From assembly GCA_020744225.1 (NCBI GenBank), contig JAGMWG010000002.1, positions 744,001-808,000 on the forward strand: DNA of 64,000 nt, in the 5' to 3' direction. Under the pieces are notes generated by a model. It did not search any database. It worked only from the letters and a program-made list of their open reading frames with translations, and was not told where the DNA came from. This DNA comes from Paraphoma chrysanthemicola (Eukaryota; Ascomycota; Dothideomycetes; Pleosporales; Phaeosphaeriaceae). Position 1 is the stretch's first letter; every line of letters begins with the position of its first letter. Below, piece after piece: positions 47,001-55,647 of this stretch. Position numbers and translations under genes: made by a program.

Positions 47001-48648
47001 GGCTGACTATCGCCGTCGAGCTTGCTGCTCAGCCTTCCGGGATATTGTTCCTTGGTACGAAAACCACTTGCTCTAACTCTAAAATACTGACTGTGTTTAA
47101 GATGAGCCTACCTCGAACCTCGATGGACAAACGGCGTGGTCAATATGCGCGCTACTACGCAGATTAGCCGCAAGTGGCTATGCGGTACTATGTACTATTC
47201 ATCAACCTTCGGGCTCGCTGTTAGAGCTCTTCGACAACCTGTTACTACTTGACAATGGTGGCAAACAACTCTACTTTGGGCACCTCGGAACTAAAGCAGA
47301 GGACGTTGTGAGATATTTCACAAACGCCGGGGCACGCCAGCTTTCCGAATCGGAGAATCCTGCTGAGTGGCTGCTTCAAATCACGGAGAAACTCCATCCA
47401 TCAACCTCAGAGGTATCAAGCTGGGCTGACATATGGTCGACCTCGGACGAGCGAGCTAAACTGATGGCTGATTTGAAGAAGGCATCCATGGCAGCCGAAT
47501 TTCGACCTGACCATGTTCAAGATGACTCACAGGGAGAGTTTGCCATCCCTTTCCAAAAGCAATATGCACTCCTTCTACGTCGAACTTTCCAAGAGTTTTG
47601 GCGCTCGCCGTCATACATTTGGTCTAAGCTCGGCCTCTGCTTTGGGATCGTAAGTCACTCGACTCACCACAACATACGCATCATGGCAACTAAAGCATCT
47701 GATAGGCTCTCTTCGTGGGCATATCCCTCTGGATGTCTAATCCCAGCCTCCAGAGCTTCCAAACACAGCTCTTCTCCCTCTTCCTCATCTTCACAATCGG
47801 CAACAGCGGCATGAAGCAGATCATCTATGCATTCTGTAGCCGTCGCAATCTCTTCGAAGCACGCGAAGGACCGTCCAAAATGTACGGCAAACAAGTCTTC
47901 GTGCTGGCTAGCATCACGGCGGAACTTCCTTGGCAGACTCTGACGGCTATCCCGGTCTTCTTGCTATGGTATTTCCCGACGGGCATATATCGCAACGCAG
48001 ATGGCGCTGAAAGAGCTGAAAGAGGAGCATTGCTGTTCTTGCTGCTCTGGGCATTCTTCTTGTTCATGGCTACGTTTGCTGTCATGGTCGCTTCGGGCAT
48101 CAAACATGCACCCATAGCGGCAAACATTGCTGTGGTACTGTATCAGCTCATGCTTTTGTTCTGCGGGTAAGTCACAGCTATGCGCTTTGCAACGGACCAC
48201 AATACTGATTTGCTTTTGTAGTGTTTTGGCAACCCCATCAACTCTCCCCCGCTTCTGGATCTTCATGTACCGCGTCTCGCCACTCACATATCTCGTCAGC
48301 AGTATGATGTCTGCAAGCATAGCACACACAGCCGTCACATGCCTACCATCCGAGACCGTCAAGTTCGATCCTCCACAAAATGTCAGCTGTGGCAGCTACA
48401 TGGCGCAATATCTCAGAAGCCACCAAGGTTATCTTCTGGATACCGAAAGCACGACTGCATGCCAATTTTGTCCCTGGACTACCACGAACACGTATTTGGC
48501 GCAGCTGAACATCGATCCTAAATATCAATGGCGAGATTTGGGAATCTTCACGTGTTTCATTTTTGTCAATGTAGTGCTGGCTTTGGGGTTGTATAGCTTA
48601 GTTGGCCGAGAGAAGAGCAAGCAGAAAAGAGCAAGCAGAAGAACGTAA
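44004..48648 (+). CDS. PDR-type (ABCG full-size) ABC transporter
   Basis: Pleiotropic drug-resistance pump, (NBD-TMD)x2, 1391 aa from ten exons: 44004-44412, 44463-45225, 45273-45522, 45574-45993, 46053-46231, 46284-46924, 46977-47054, 47102-47649, 47706-48166, 48222-48648. All joins keep frame; the intron at 46232-46283 is GC-AG. NBD1: Walker A LGRPGSGCSTFLKT, signature GISGGEKKRVSLAEA, degenerate Walker B CWDSSTSGLDSAT, as usual in this family. NBD2: Walker A GSTGAGKTTLL, degenerate signature LNLEQRRRLTIAVELAA, Walker B ILFLDEPTSNLD. Two TMDs with six segments each, with the Cys-rich last extracellular loop (VSCGSYMAQY, ACQFCPW). The N terminus is shorter than usual (about 80 residues before NBD1), so the start (44004 or 44040) is provisional. 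It exports toxins or metabolites. Confidence 0.92.
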
Positions 48649-50356
48649 AGAAGGAATGATAGTATTGGTATTCATGTAGCAACAATGGTATCGTTCATTT
48701 ACACACATATCGGAGGGTTTGATCTCAATTCATTGCAAGATAATGATGCTCAAACGTTGCGAACACTAATTTATGTTCCCATGAATCCCTGCTGCCTTAC
48801 GCCAAACTCTCAAAGATGATTATGATGCCATGCGAGCCCAAACATGCCCTTTTCTCTCTAGCCCTTTGCTTGCTATTGAAATTTTCACCAACGCGCAAGA
48901 CAATTCTAATTTCCAGTTAATAACTTTCTACTCTCAACGACCCCTTCATGAACTCACCAAGTCGCACACTCTCGATCGGGTACCCATATTTTCCTTTCCA
49001 ACATAATCAATGCATATAGCAATACTGCTCCCACACCCATGAAAGCCATTGCGCCTGAGACTGGCAGGACGTACGCCGAATGAACTGGTAGATCGAGGAC
49101 AGTCGACATGTTTTGATTGTTGAGTTGTGACTCTTGCGCAGTGCGTAAAGAGGAATGTGTCAAATTGAAGTGTTGACAGCCAGCAGGTTGAGATACTTGG
49201 CGATACAAGAGCCTTGAATTTAGATCTCGTCTGGCAGAAGTTAAGTTATGGCTGGGATGGGAGGCCGTTGGTACTGCTGCGCCAACCGCGGAGTGTGCCT
49301 TGCGGTGGATTACCGAGTGGTGGATATTAACCTGACAACCACACCATCATCTCCTTTGAAAGGATCGTGTGGCGCTGACTGCGTGCATACATGCGCCCCC
49401 GCGCTTCCATTGTCATGGTCTGATGTGGGGTATACTAGTTGCATCGCGTGAATGAGATAGCAGGGGTGTTCGGACACCGACGAAGTGTTGTCGATCATAT
49501 TCGTGGCTTCGGCAGGGTGTATGCTACATGTGCATGATCCTGGGGTTAGGTCGATAGCCTTCGGGAAGTATCAAAACGGCCAGGCATTAGTTCCATGATT
49601 TTCTCGAAACTGTTCATGAGAGGTCGGTTATTGCCCGGGAAAGCCTCGTGTTGCCCGATTTGGGAGTGATTGTCGCAAGCGGGCCGCGCTTCCCTGTTAT
49701 GATGCGTATGCTTGGCCATTGTTTGTTCCAAGAGTTATAATTGATGCCCGGGTACACGGGTTGTAGGGTTGATTGTGTGCTAGCGCGTGCCCTACCTGGT
49801 GATGGTATATTCACGTGTGGCCTTATGGGGCCGCGTGGGTAATTGAAGAGACAGTAGATCGACGTGCACATTGCGACTCTCGCAAGTAAATGAGTTATAT
49901 CATTGGTCTAATGGTTCCCGAAAGATCTTGACGCGAAGAGGCGATTTCTAACCCAAAATCACTACAATCAATCAGACCTCGGAGTGTACGGGGTTGCGGC
50001 CCCTGGCTTTGAGATTCGATGCCGAACATGATGGTAACTCTGGCCTCACGAGGTCAGACTGGTGTACATGAGCCGATAATGCTACCAGCATTCATTCTTA
50101 AGGTAGTTTATTGTTAGCTGCGGCGAGGTTCTCTTGTACAAAGATGTCAAGCGCCTTCTTAGCATCGTTGTTGCCCCACCTCGCCGAACCCTTCCCGATG
50201 TCTCCACTTGCGCCGCACCCCGAAGAAAATTCTCTCACACAGCGCTGAGCAGTCGCAAGCAACAGTAGAAAGTGCTTTGCGTCCTTGGGAGCCTATGATT
50301 ATCATTTTAGATATAAAGGTTGTAATTTCAGAAAGTCCTCCATCAGCAAACAAGAC
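48649..50356. other. 1.7 kb intergenic
   Basis: Apart from a doubtful short frame at 48954-49109 (51 codons, one hydrophobic segment) I see no gene. A tRNA A-box-like TGGTCTAATGGTT near 49905 has no matching B box. Confidence 0.4.
48954..49109 (-). CDS. possible small single-pass membrane peptide
   Basis: 51 codons from an ATG at 49109: a short polar start, one hydrophobic helix (VLPVSGAMAFMGVGAVLLYALIM) and a charged end (LERKIWVPDRECATW). It could be a small membrane protein, a remnant of a MAPEG-like gene, or chance. No neighbouring exon was found. Confidence 0.2.
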   Translation of the reverse strand: MSTVLDLPVHSAYVLPVSGAMAFMGVGAVLLYALIMLERKIWVPDRECATW

Positions 50357-50489
50357 GGCCTAATGGCCCAATGGCAAGGCGCTTGACTACGATTTCACAG
50401 TAATCAAGAGATTCCAGGTTGTGAGTACATCCAGCATTCCCGGTGTTCGAACCTTTACTAATACCATTCAGCGACCCCTGGTTAGGTCA
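50357..50489 (+). tRNA. tRNA-Arg(ACG) with anticodon-loop intron and spliceosomal-like intron in the T-loop
   Basis: Every arm can be drawn. Acceptor stem: GGCCTAA (50357-50363) with TTAGGTC (50482-50488, one G-U); discriminator A 50489. D-stem: GCC/GGC (50366-50368, 50378-50380) with AATGG in the loop. Anticodon stem: CTTGA/TCAAG (50382-50386, 50404-50408). Loop CTACGA..A gives anticodon ACG (50389-50391). A 10-nt intron at 50393-50402 lies between positions 37 and 38, the normal eukaryotic site. T-stem: CCAGG/CCTGG (50414-50418, 50477-50481). The T-loop TT..CGACC is split between positions 55 and 56 by 51 nt (50421-50471) that start GTGAGT, have CTAAT with its second A 10 nt before the 3' end, and end TTCAG. 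Without both inserts the RNA is 72 nt and canonical. It decodes CGN arginine codons if processed. Otherwise it is a pseudogene. Confidence 0.85.
50421..50471 (+). other. spliceosomal-type intron-like insert in tRNA T-loop
   Basis: 51 nt, the same size as the mRNA introns of neighbouring genes (45-60 nt). Donor GTGAGT, branch CTAAT (50458-50462), acceptor CAG. It also carries GGTGTTCGAACC at 50442-50453, similar to a Pol III B box. See findings. Confidence 0.7.
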
Positions 50490-50497
50490 ATACTTTC

Positions 50498-50502
50498 TTT
50501 TT
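50498..50502 (+). terminator. Pol III terminator (T5)
   Basis: TTTTT followed by G, nine bases after the tRNA discriminator base. A usual RNA polymerase III stop, suggesting the gene is or was transcribed by Pol III. Confidence 0.65.
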
Positions 50503-50696
50503 GCGTTCATAGCACTCACGAGCCTACTACCCGACCCAAATGCGGGCAAGTCATGCTTCCATTTCTTTTGATCTGATGGCATCTCCTGTCGTGTCTCATC
50601 TTCTTGGTTATGAAAGGTGGTGTTATGGGATATATTTTTGAACATTCGTTGTCATTGCTACTCGAGACCGTGATTATGCCTACTTTATCCTGCCGA

Positions 50697-51800
50697 TCAC
50701 GCTCTCGCAGCGGGTTGTGTGAGGGTGTTGCCGCCGTCGGGATACAACACCTGCTCGTTGTAGAAGACACCTCCTGGGCCAGCCAAGAAGAGAACCGTAG
50801 CAGCCATGTCGGTGTCCTTGCCGGGTCGCCCAGCAGGATTTGACATCTCAGACTTGATGACAGACTTGTTGTCCTCGTCTGAAGAGCCGGTTGTCATCTA
50901 GGTAAATTTAGTTCTGGATATCCCAAGAAGTGTTGGGTTGGACGTACCTCGCTGGGGAAGACGCCAGGGGCAATGGTGTTGACGCGAACTTTGGTACCAA
51001 CGAAAGTGGTCGCCAGCATTCTGCCAAGATGCGTAGCTGCAGCTTTCGAGCTCGCGTATGCGAACTGGCCATTGCTGCTTCCCTTCATGTACCCTGAAAT
51101 GCTCGAAACGTTGATGACTTGGCTGGTGTAGCCAGGGGTGACATCTTTGCCTTTGGCCAGCAGCGGCAGGAAAGTCATGCTCATGTAGAAAATGCTAGAG
51201 ACATTGGTCTTGAAAGTGTCTGCCCAGCTTTGTGGCTCTGACTGGAGAAAGTGCTTAGAGATGGCCTCTGCGTCTTCCATATCGGGCTGTCCAGCAGTGG
51301 AGAACTTGGTGTTGTCGTCGCGGGCGATACCTGCGTTGTTGACGAGGAGCTGGATGCCCTTTGGCTCCTTCTCGCTAAGCTCTTTGTAGAGTCGTGCTAC
51401 GTCGTCCTTGTCGCTTTATGGCATTAGCGATGGCTGACACGATTTAAACACTGCATTGTTACCTGACATCTCCTTGTAAAGGAATAATCTGTCCTGGGCC
51501 GCTATCGTATAGGTCGTCGGTCTTCTGCAGCACCTCCTCGCGTCTGGATGTGATATAAACCTTTGCGCCGTTTGCAACGAGCGCTTGTGTAATCATCAGG
51601 CCAATACCAGTTCCTCCACCAGTGACGAGTGCAGTGACGTGGGAGACATCGAACAGCTTAGAGCCCTTGAGCTGCTCATTGCTAGCCTTGCCGTTGCCCA
51701 TGTTTCTGACGATTTGGTAAGACGTTCTTGGAATGAAGCGTGATTGCGATCGAACTGTCGAGGTTGCTGTGGAAACTGTTCGTGAGAATAATCGAAGCAT
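50697..51800 (-). CDS. short-chain dehydrogenase/reductase (SDR)
   Basis: NAD(P)-dependent oxidoreductase, three exons, 334 aa: 51463-51800, 50948-51413, 50697-50897, with introns of 49 and 50 nt. Rossmann motif VTALVTGGGTGIGLMITQAL (TGxxxGIG), a basic ITSRREEV after beta-2 that favours NADP(H), QGDVRS, LLVNNAGIA (NNAG), the catalytic Ser in INVSSISGYM and YASSK with the active-site Tyr and Lys, then IAPGVFPSEM and a usual C terminus FLAGPGGVFYNEQVLYPDGG. The first about 40 residues are rich in Arg, Ser and Thr without acids (MLRLFSRTVSTATSTVRSQ), which looks like a mitochondrial targeting sequence. Substrate unknown. It is divergent to the CmcJ-like gene. Confidence 0.92.
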
Positions 51801-52736
51801 GTTGCAGTACTATTGAGAGCGTGGGTTCGTCTTTTATGGAGGTATGCTGCAAGTACCAAGACGCCCATGTCATGACGTTGAGACGACGCACGCTGAAATT
51901 GCCTGTGCTGGCGATCGATTTCACTCGATCAGGATGCAAGAGTGGTCCGAATCATTGGACTTGTACATAGACATGAACTACCTTATAGAGAGTTCGGTCC
52001 GGCCTTCTGTCGCCGTTTTGACAATTGAAAGTGCATGCGCACATCTCGGGTGTTGCTACAAATGAGCCAAAATACCCCTCATCCGCCCATCGAGCATCAA
52101 GACCAACAATACGCGTGAATTCCATATTGAAAAGACAGAAATATGTTCGAGTCCAGCACGACTGAATATCGCAAAAGTAGCAGAGTGTGGTGTTGAGGAG
52201 CAGTGCGTGGAATCGTTTGATGACGACATCGGCGGGTCCGAGCGATGTCCGAGTCATCTCATCTCGGCTCAGGCGCAGAGACCATCAGGCAGTCTCGAAA
52301 CTACTTTACAAACCTCTCCACGCCCTTTCAAAACGTGCAAGCTTGTCATTTTCCAGCACGCAATTCAGTGTTTTGTCAGCCTGGGTTGCGGTGATTCGCC
52401 AATGATGATTACTAACCTCGGTCGGGAATAAGACGCCCAGGTATGGCATCATCGCCACACGCCTGCCGACGCCAACTGCACCCGACTGGTGAGGGGATGA
52501 CTACGCTTGCGGGGGTGAAAGGCGACTTAGGATTAACACTGAAGAAGCCGTCTTGAGCATTTCTAAGCGTCCATGCTATATAGCAGCAGTAGTCGCTGGC
52601 ATTGATCACATCTCATACCCAAACAACTTACCTCCAGCTACAGATTGATTCACCCGGTTATCAAACCAACACCACCCTACAGCCTCGGCTTTGCCTGTTT
52701 GATTCACAACTATACCACGCGACGACTCTCTTCACG
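51801..52736. other. bidirectional promoter region
   Basis: 0.94 kb between the divergent SDR and CmcJ-like genes. CTATATAGCAGC at about 52573 may be the TATA element for the plus-strand gene. Co-regulation of the two oxidoreductases is plausible. Confidence 0.4.
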
Positions 52737-53639
52737 ATGACGACCACGGCGTCTCTTCCGACCCCCGCCCACCAGCTCTCTACCCCATCCACCTCTACAA
52801 CCTCAAAGTCGGACGATGTCAACTTTCAGGGCCTCCCAATCCCACGCGGGCCCGTGACCGCGCCCCTCTCTTTCTACAAAGCCCCTGAAGATGGCGCACC
52901 CCCACACAATTTTGTCGAGCCGGCTCCCGGTGTGCCACAGCGCAACTGGGGTGACAATTGGCAATCGGTCACGCTCAACGACCTCCGCGGCATCGAGAGC
53001 AAGTTCTCACTCGACCACAATGCCTTCGACACATACCAGAATGTGCACAGCAACGAGCACGATTTCACCGATGACGAGCGGATAAAGAGCGTATATTACC
53101 CAGAAGTCGAGAAGCTGTTGCTGGACAACGTGCAAGGCGCGAACAGGGTGATCTTGTTCGACCACACAATCCGTCGTCCAACAGGCAACAGGAACCCAGT
53201 AACAAGGGTACATATCGATCAGACACCCATGTCCGCCGCCGAGCGCGTCAAACTCCATGCACCCGAAGATGCAGAGACCCTTCTTCAAGGTCGCTATCGC
53301 ATCATCAATGTCTGGCGTCCATTGAATGGTCCAGTCATGGCTTTCCCCCTGGCAGTGGCAGACAGTCAGACTGTCGAGGATGAAGACCTCATTCCTATTG
53401 AGCATCGCTACCCACACAGGAACGGACAGACTGCGGCGGTGCAACACAACCCAGGGCAAAAATGGTATTACTGGTCGGGCATGACGAACCAGGACCGATT
53501 GCTGTTGAAGTGCTACGATAGCGACGAGACTGTGGGCCAATGGGGCCGTGTTCCACACACTGCGTTCAATGACCCGAGGACACCAGAAGGCGCAGTCGGA
53601 CGGGAGAGCATCGAGGTCAGGGCGTTGGTATTTGGTTGA
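52737..53639 (+). CDS. CmcJ/AsaB-like (GA4 desaturase family) oxidoreductase
   Basis: Intronless, 300 aa from the Met of MTTTASLPTPAH. The family pattern is clear: a lead with VTAPLSFYKAPEDGAPPHNFV, YQNVHSNEHDFTDDERIKSVYYPEVEKLL, VILFDHTIRR, VTRVHIDQTP with the His-x-Asp pair, GRYRIINVWRPLNGPVMAFPLAVADSQTV, then QKWYYWSGMTNQDRLLLKCYDS and a C terminus with HTAFNDP. Such proteins resemble cephamycin CmcJ, aspergillic-acid cluster AsaB and NvfI-type non-heme Fe(II)/2-oxoglutarate enzymes. They occur in secondary-metabolite clusters and in isolation. HxD and a later His agree with metal binding. Substrate unknown. The frame is open to 52602, but this Met best fits family length. Confidence 0.88.
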   Translation: MTTTASLPTPAHQLSTPSTSTTSKSDDVNFQGLPIPRGPVTAPLSFYKAPEDGAPPHNFVEPAPGVPQRNWGDNWQSVTLNDLRGIESKFSLDHNAFDTYQNVHSNEHDFTDDERIKSVYYPEVEKLLLDNVQGANRVILFDHTIRRPTGNRNPVTRVHIDQTPMSAAERVKLHAPEDAETLLQGRYRIINVWRPLNGPVMAFPLAVADSQTVEDEDLIPIEHRYPHRNGQTAAVQHNPGQKWYYWSGMTNQDRLLLKCYDSDETVGQWGRVPHTAFNDPRTPEGAVGRESIEVRALVFG

Positions 53640-54066
53640 AGATGAGGTCGAGATGTACTAATATTATGAATTACGACTTTTTGCTCAATTTGAATCCATT
53701 GCGCACAGCTCCCAGTAGTCTACCTGCCGTGCTTGTGTAGCATGGTGATCCTGGTGAATGTTCGACTAATATAGCGTGGTCTCGTCTGTGCTCTTAGAGC
53801 TATTAGGCATCCGCATACACGTACGAGAGCTCTGACGGTGCCTGACAAGGTGTTCAAGAAAGAGTCAGTTACACAAACTCAACAATGGTCGTGCTAATTC
53901 GCCACTCGGGCAAGCAATAGTTTCGGCACATTTTCCGTAGCGTAGGGCGTGCATACTACATCCCCGCATAACAAAATGAGTTCTTGGTTTGTGTATCGAA
54001 GTCACTTGGTATCTTTTACAGAAACACAGCAGCATCCTTTCATACGAGTTATCGCTAACGCCAACC
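53640..54066. other. intergenic
   Basis: 3' flank of the CmcJ-like gene and promoter of the dehydratase. Nothing else seen. Confidence 0.45.
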
Positions 54067-55035
54067 ATGTCAAACAACATCACAGAAACCGCGGCTAGCG
54101 TCGTCCAAGCACGCTCCCGCATCCGCTCTCACATCTACCAAACGCCCCTTCTCCCAGCCCGTCACATTGGCAAGTCCAATGACTCCACCGTCCTGCTCAA
54201 AGCCGAGAACTTCCAACACACAGGATCATTCAAGTTTCGCGGCGCTATGTCCAAGCTCTCCGCCCAGGCTTCCGATGCACGCCTCATCACAGCATCGTCA
54301 GGAAACCATGGTATCGCAGCTGCACGCGCCGCTCAGACGCTGTCTAGAGATGTTACCGTCGTACTCCCTGAGACTGTCGTGAAGGCGAAATTGGAGAAGA
54401 TTAAAGCGTATGACGTCAATGTGATTCTTCATGGCGAAGAGACCGGTCTGGCCGAACAATACGCGCAACATTTGGCTGCCACGCAAGGGTACACGTATAT
54501 CTCGCCGTACAATGATCCAGATATTGTTGCGGGCCAGGGAACGATCGGACTCGAGATTCTCGAGCAGTGTGAGCACGTCGACAATGTGTTTGTGGCAATG
54601 GGTGGTGGAGGGCTGATCAGTGGGATTGGGTCGGTCATGAAGGCGTTCAGTCCGCGAACGAAGATTTATGGCGTTTCCGCAACGAACACGAAGGCCCTCG
54701 CGGCATCTATGGCTGCGGGACGTGTTGTGGAGACGGAGCATTTGCCGACGCTAGCTGATGGTGTGGCTGGGGGTATGGATGTGGGTAGCATCACACTGCC
54801 ATTAGCTATAGCGGTAGTCGATGAAGTCTTGGAGTGTACTGAGGAGGAGATTCGGAGCGCACTGAGAACGCTTGCGTATGAGGAAAACCTCATTGTAGAA
54901 GGGTCGGCTGCGCTTGCGCTGGCTGGGTATGAGAAGGCTGCAGCGGATGTGGCTGGCCAGACAAGTGTACTGATCATGTGTGGTGCGAACGTCGATCGGG
55001 ATTTTGTGCGGAAGGAGGTTCTTGGCCTTAGATAA
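54067..55035 (+). CDS. serine/threonine dehydratase-fold PLP enzyme (serine racemase/Sry1-like)
   Basis: Intronless, 322 aa, fold-type II PLP enzyme. HIYQTPLLPARHI opens the fold, and LLKAENFQHTGSFKFRGA holds the Schiff-base Lys (SFKFRGA). ITASSGNHGIAAARAA binds the substrate carboxylate. VAMGGGGLISGIGSV is the Gly-rich loop holding the PLP phosphate, and VLIMCGANVD ends the domain. There is no C-terminal ACT regulatory domain. This length and set resemble yeast Sry1 (3-hydroxyaspartate dehydratase) and eukaryotic serine racemases more than biosynthetic Ilv1, so it probably acts on serine, threonine or 3-hydroxyaspartate in catabolism. The start was chosen at MSNNITETAAS; an upstream in-frame start at 53989 would add 26 unlikely residues. 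Confidence 0.92.
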   Translation: MSNNITETAASVVQARSRIRSHIYQTPLLPARHIGKSNDSTVLLKAENFQHTGSFKFRGAMSKLSAQASDARLITASSGNHGIAAARAAQTLSRDVTVVLPETVVKAKLEKIKAYDVNVILHGEETGLAEQYAQHLAATQGYTYISPYNDPDIVAGQGTIGLEILEQCEHVDNVFVAMGGGGLISGIGSVMKAFSPRTKIYGVSATNTKALAASMAAGRVVETEHLPTLADGVAGGMDVGSITLPLAIAVVDEVLECTEEEIRSALRTLAYEENLIVEGSAALALAGYEKAAADVAGQTSVLIMCGANVDRDFVRKEVLGLR

Positions 55036-55110
55036 CGATGACTATGTGCGAAGGCACGTAGTGAAATGCGTACGGTCCATTGGACCCGTACAGCGTTGTG
55101 AGTGAACGAT

Positions 55111-55623
55111 TCACGCACAACAGATATCAATCCCATACTTGATCATGACCTTCTCGATACCCCATGGTCCGTACACAGCTGCATCTCGATCCATCTCTCT
55201 CCACAGCAGCATCAAGAACTCAGCACCTCTCTTTGCGCTCGCTGTAGTGTATACAGAGTCTCGCAATCCTGCCAATACGGCTTGCCGCAAGTCACGATTG
55301 CGCAGACACGACCCTGCAATCAGGAGTGGCCACATGATGGTGGTGCGGATCTGCGAGTATGGTGGCAAAGAGCCCAGCGTGTAAAAAGTCGTGAGAACAA
55401 GTTCGTCTACTTTTGCATATAATTCTGCCGTTGGAGGTGATGCGCCGTGGAACATGGTATAGAGGAAGATAAGAATGGCAGCCTGGTATGCTTTCGCGGC
55501 TAGCTCGTAAGGGTCGACTGTATCAGAAGCGAACGCAGTGGGGAACCTGGCCATGTAGGCCCACTCTTGGATAATATTCTCATATTTCACGACCTGGTTG
55601 AAGCCAGACTCCGCAACAAGCAA
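55111..55623 (-). pseudogene. 3' remnant of a Zn2Cys6 transcription factor gene
   Basis: About 170 codons with the C-terminal part of a fungal-specific transcription factor domain (Fungal_trans_2 type): FNQVVKYENIIQEWAYMARFPTAFASDTVDPYELAAKAYQAAILIFLYTMFHGAS, then MWPLLIAGSCLRNRDLRQAVLAGL and a Trp/Tyr-containing end (LWREMDRDAAVYGPWGIEKVMIKYGIDICCA). A full protein would be 450-700 aa with an N-terminal Zn2Cys6 domain. Here the frame has no ATG start and ends abruptly at the AT-rich boundary at 55.62 kb, where an inverted repeat begins. The 5' portion, including the DNA-binding domain, is absent within the window, so a retroelement or isochore boundary has truncated it. It may once have regulated the neighbouring genes. 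Confidence 0.8.
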
Positions 55624-55647
55624 GTACGTTTCAAGTACTTGCTTGTT
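55615..55647. repeat. perfect 13-bp inverted repeat at the isochore boundary
   Basis: AACAAGCAAGTAC (55615-55627), a 7-nt spacer, then GTACTTGCTTGTT (55635-55647). AAGCAAGTA and AAGTACTT recur several times in the next 110 bp. It marks the exact switch from balanced to extremely AT-rich sequence. Confidence 0.85.

Noticed and set aside
49890..49975. Possible tRNA with A-box TGGTCTAATGGTT
   Set aside because: No B box, T-stem or acceptor pairing could be drawn.
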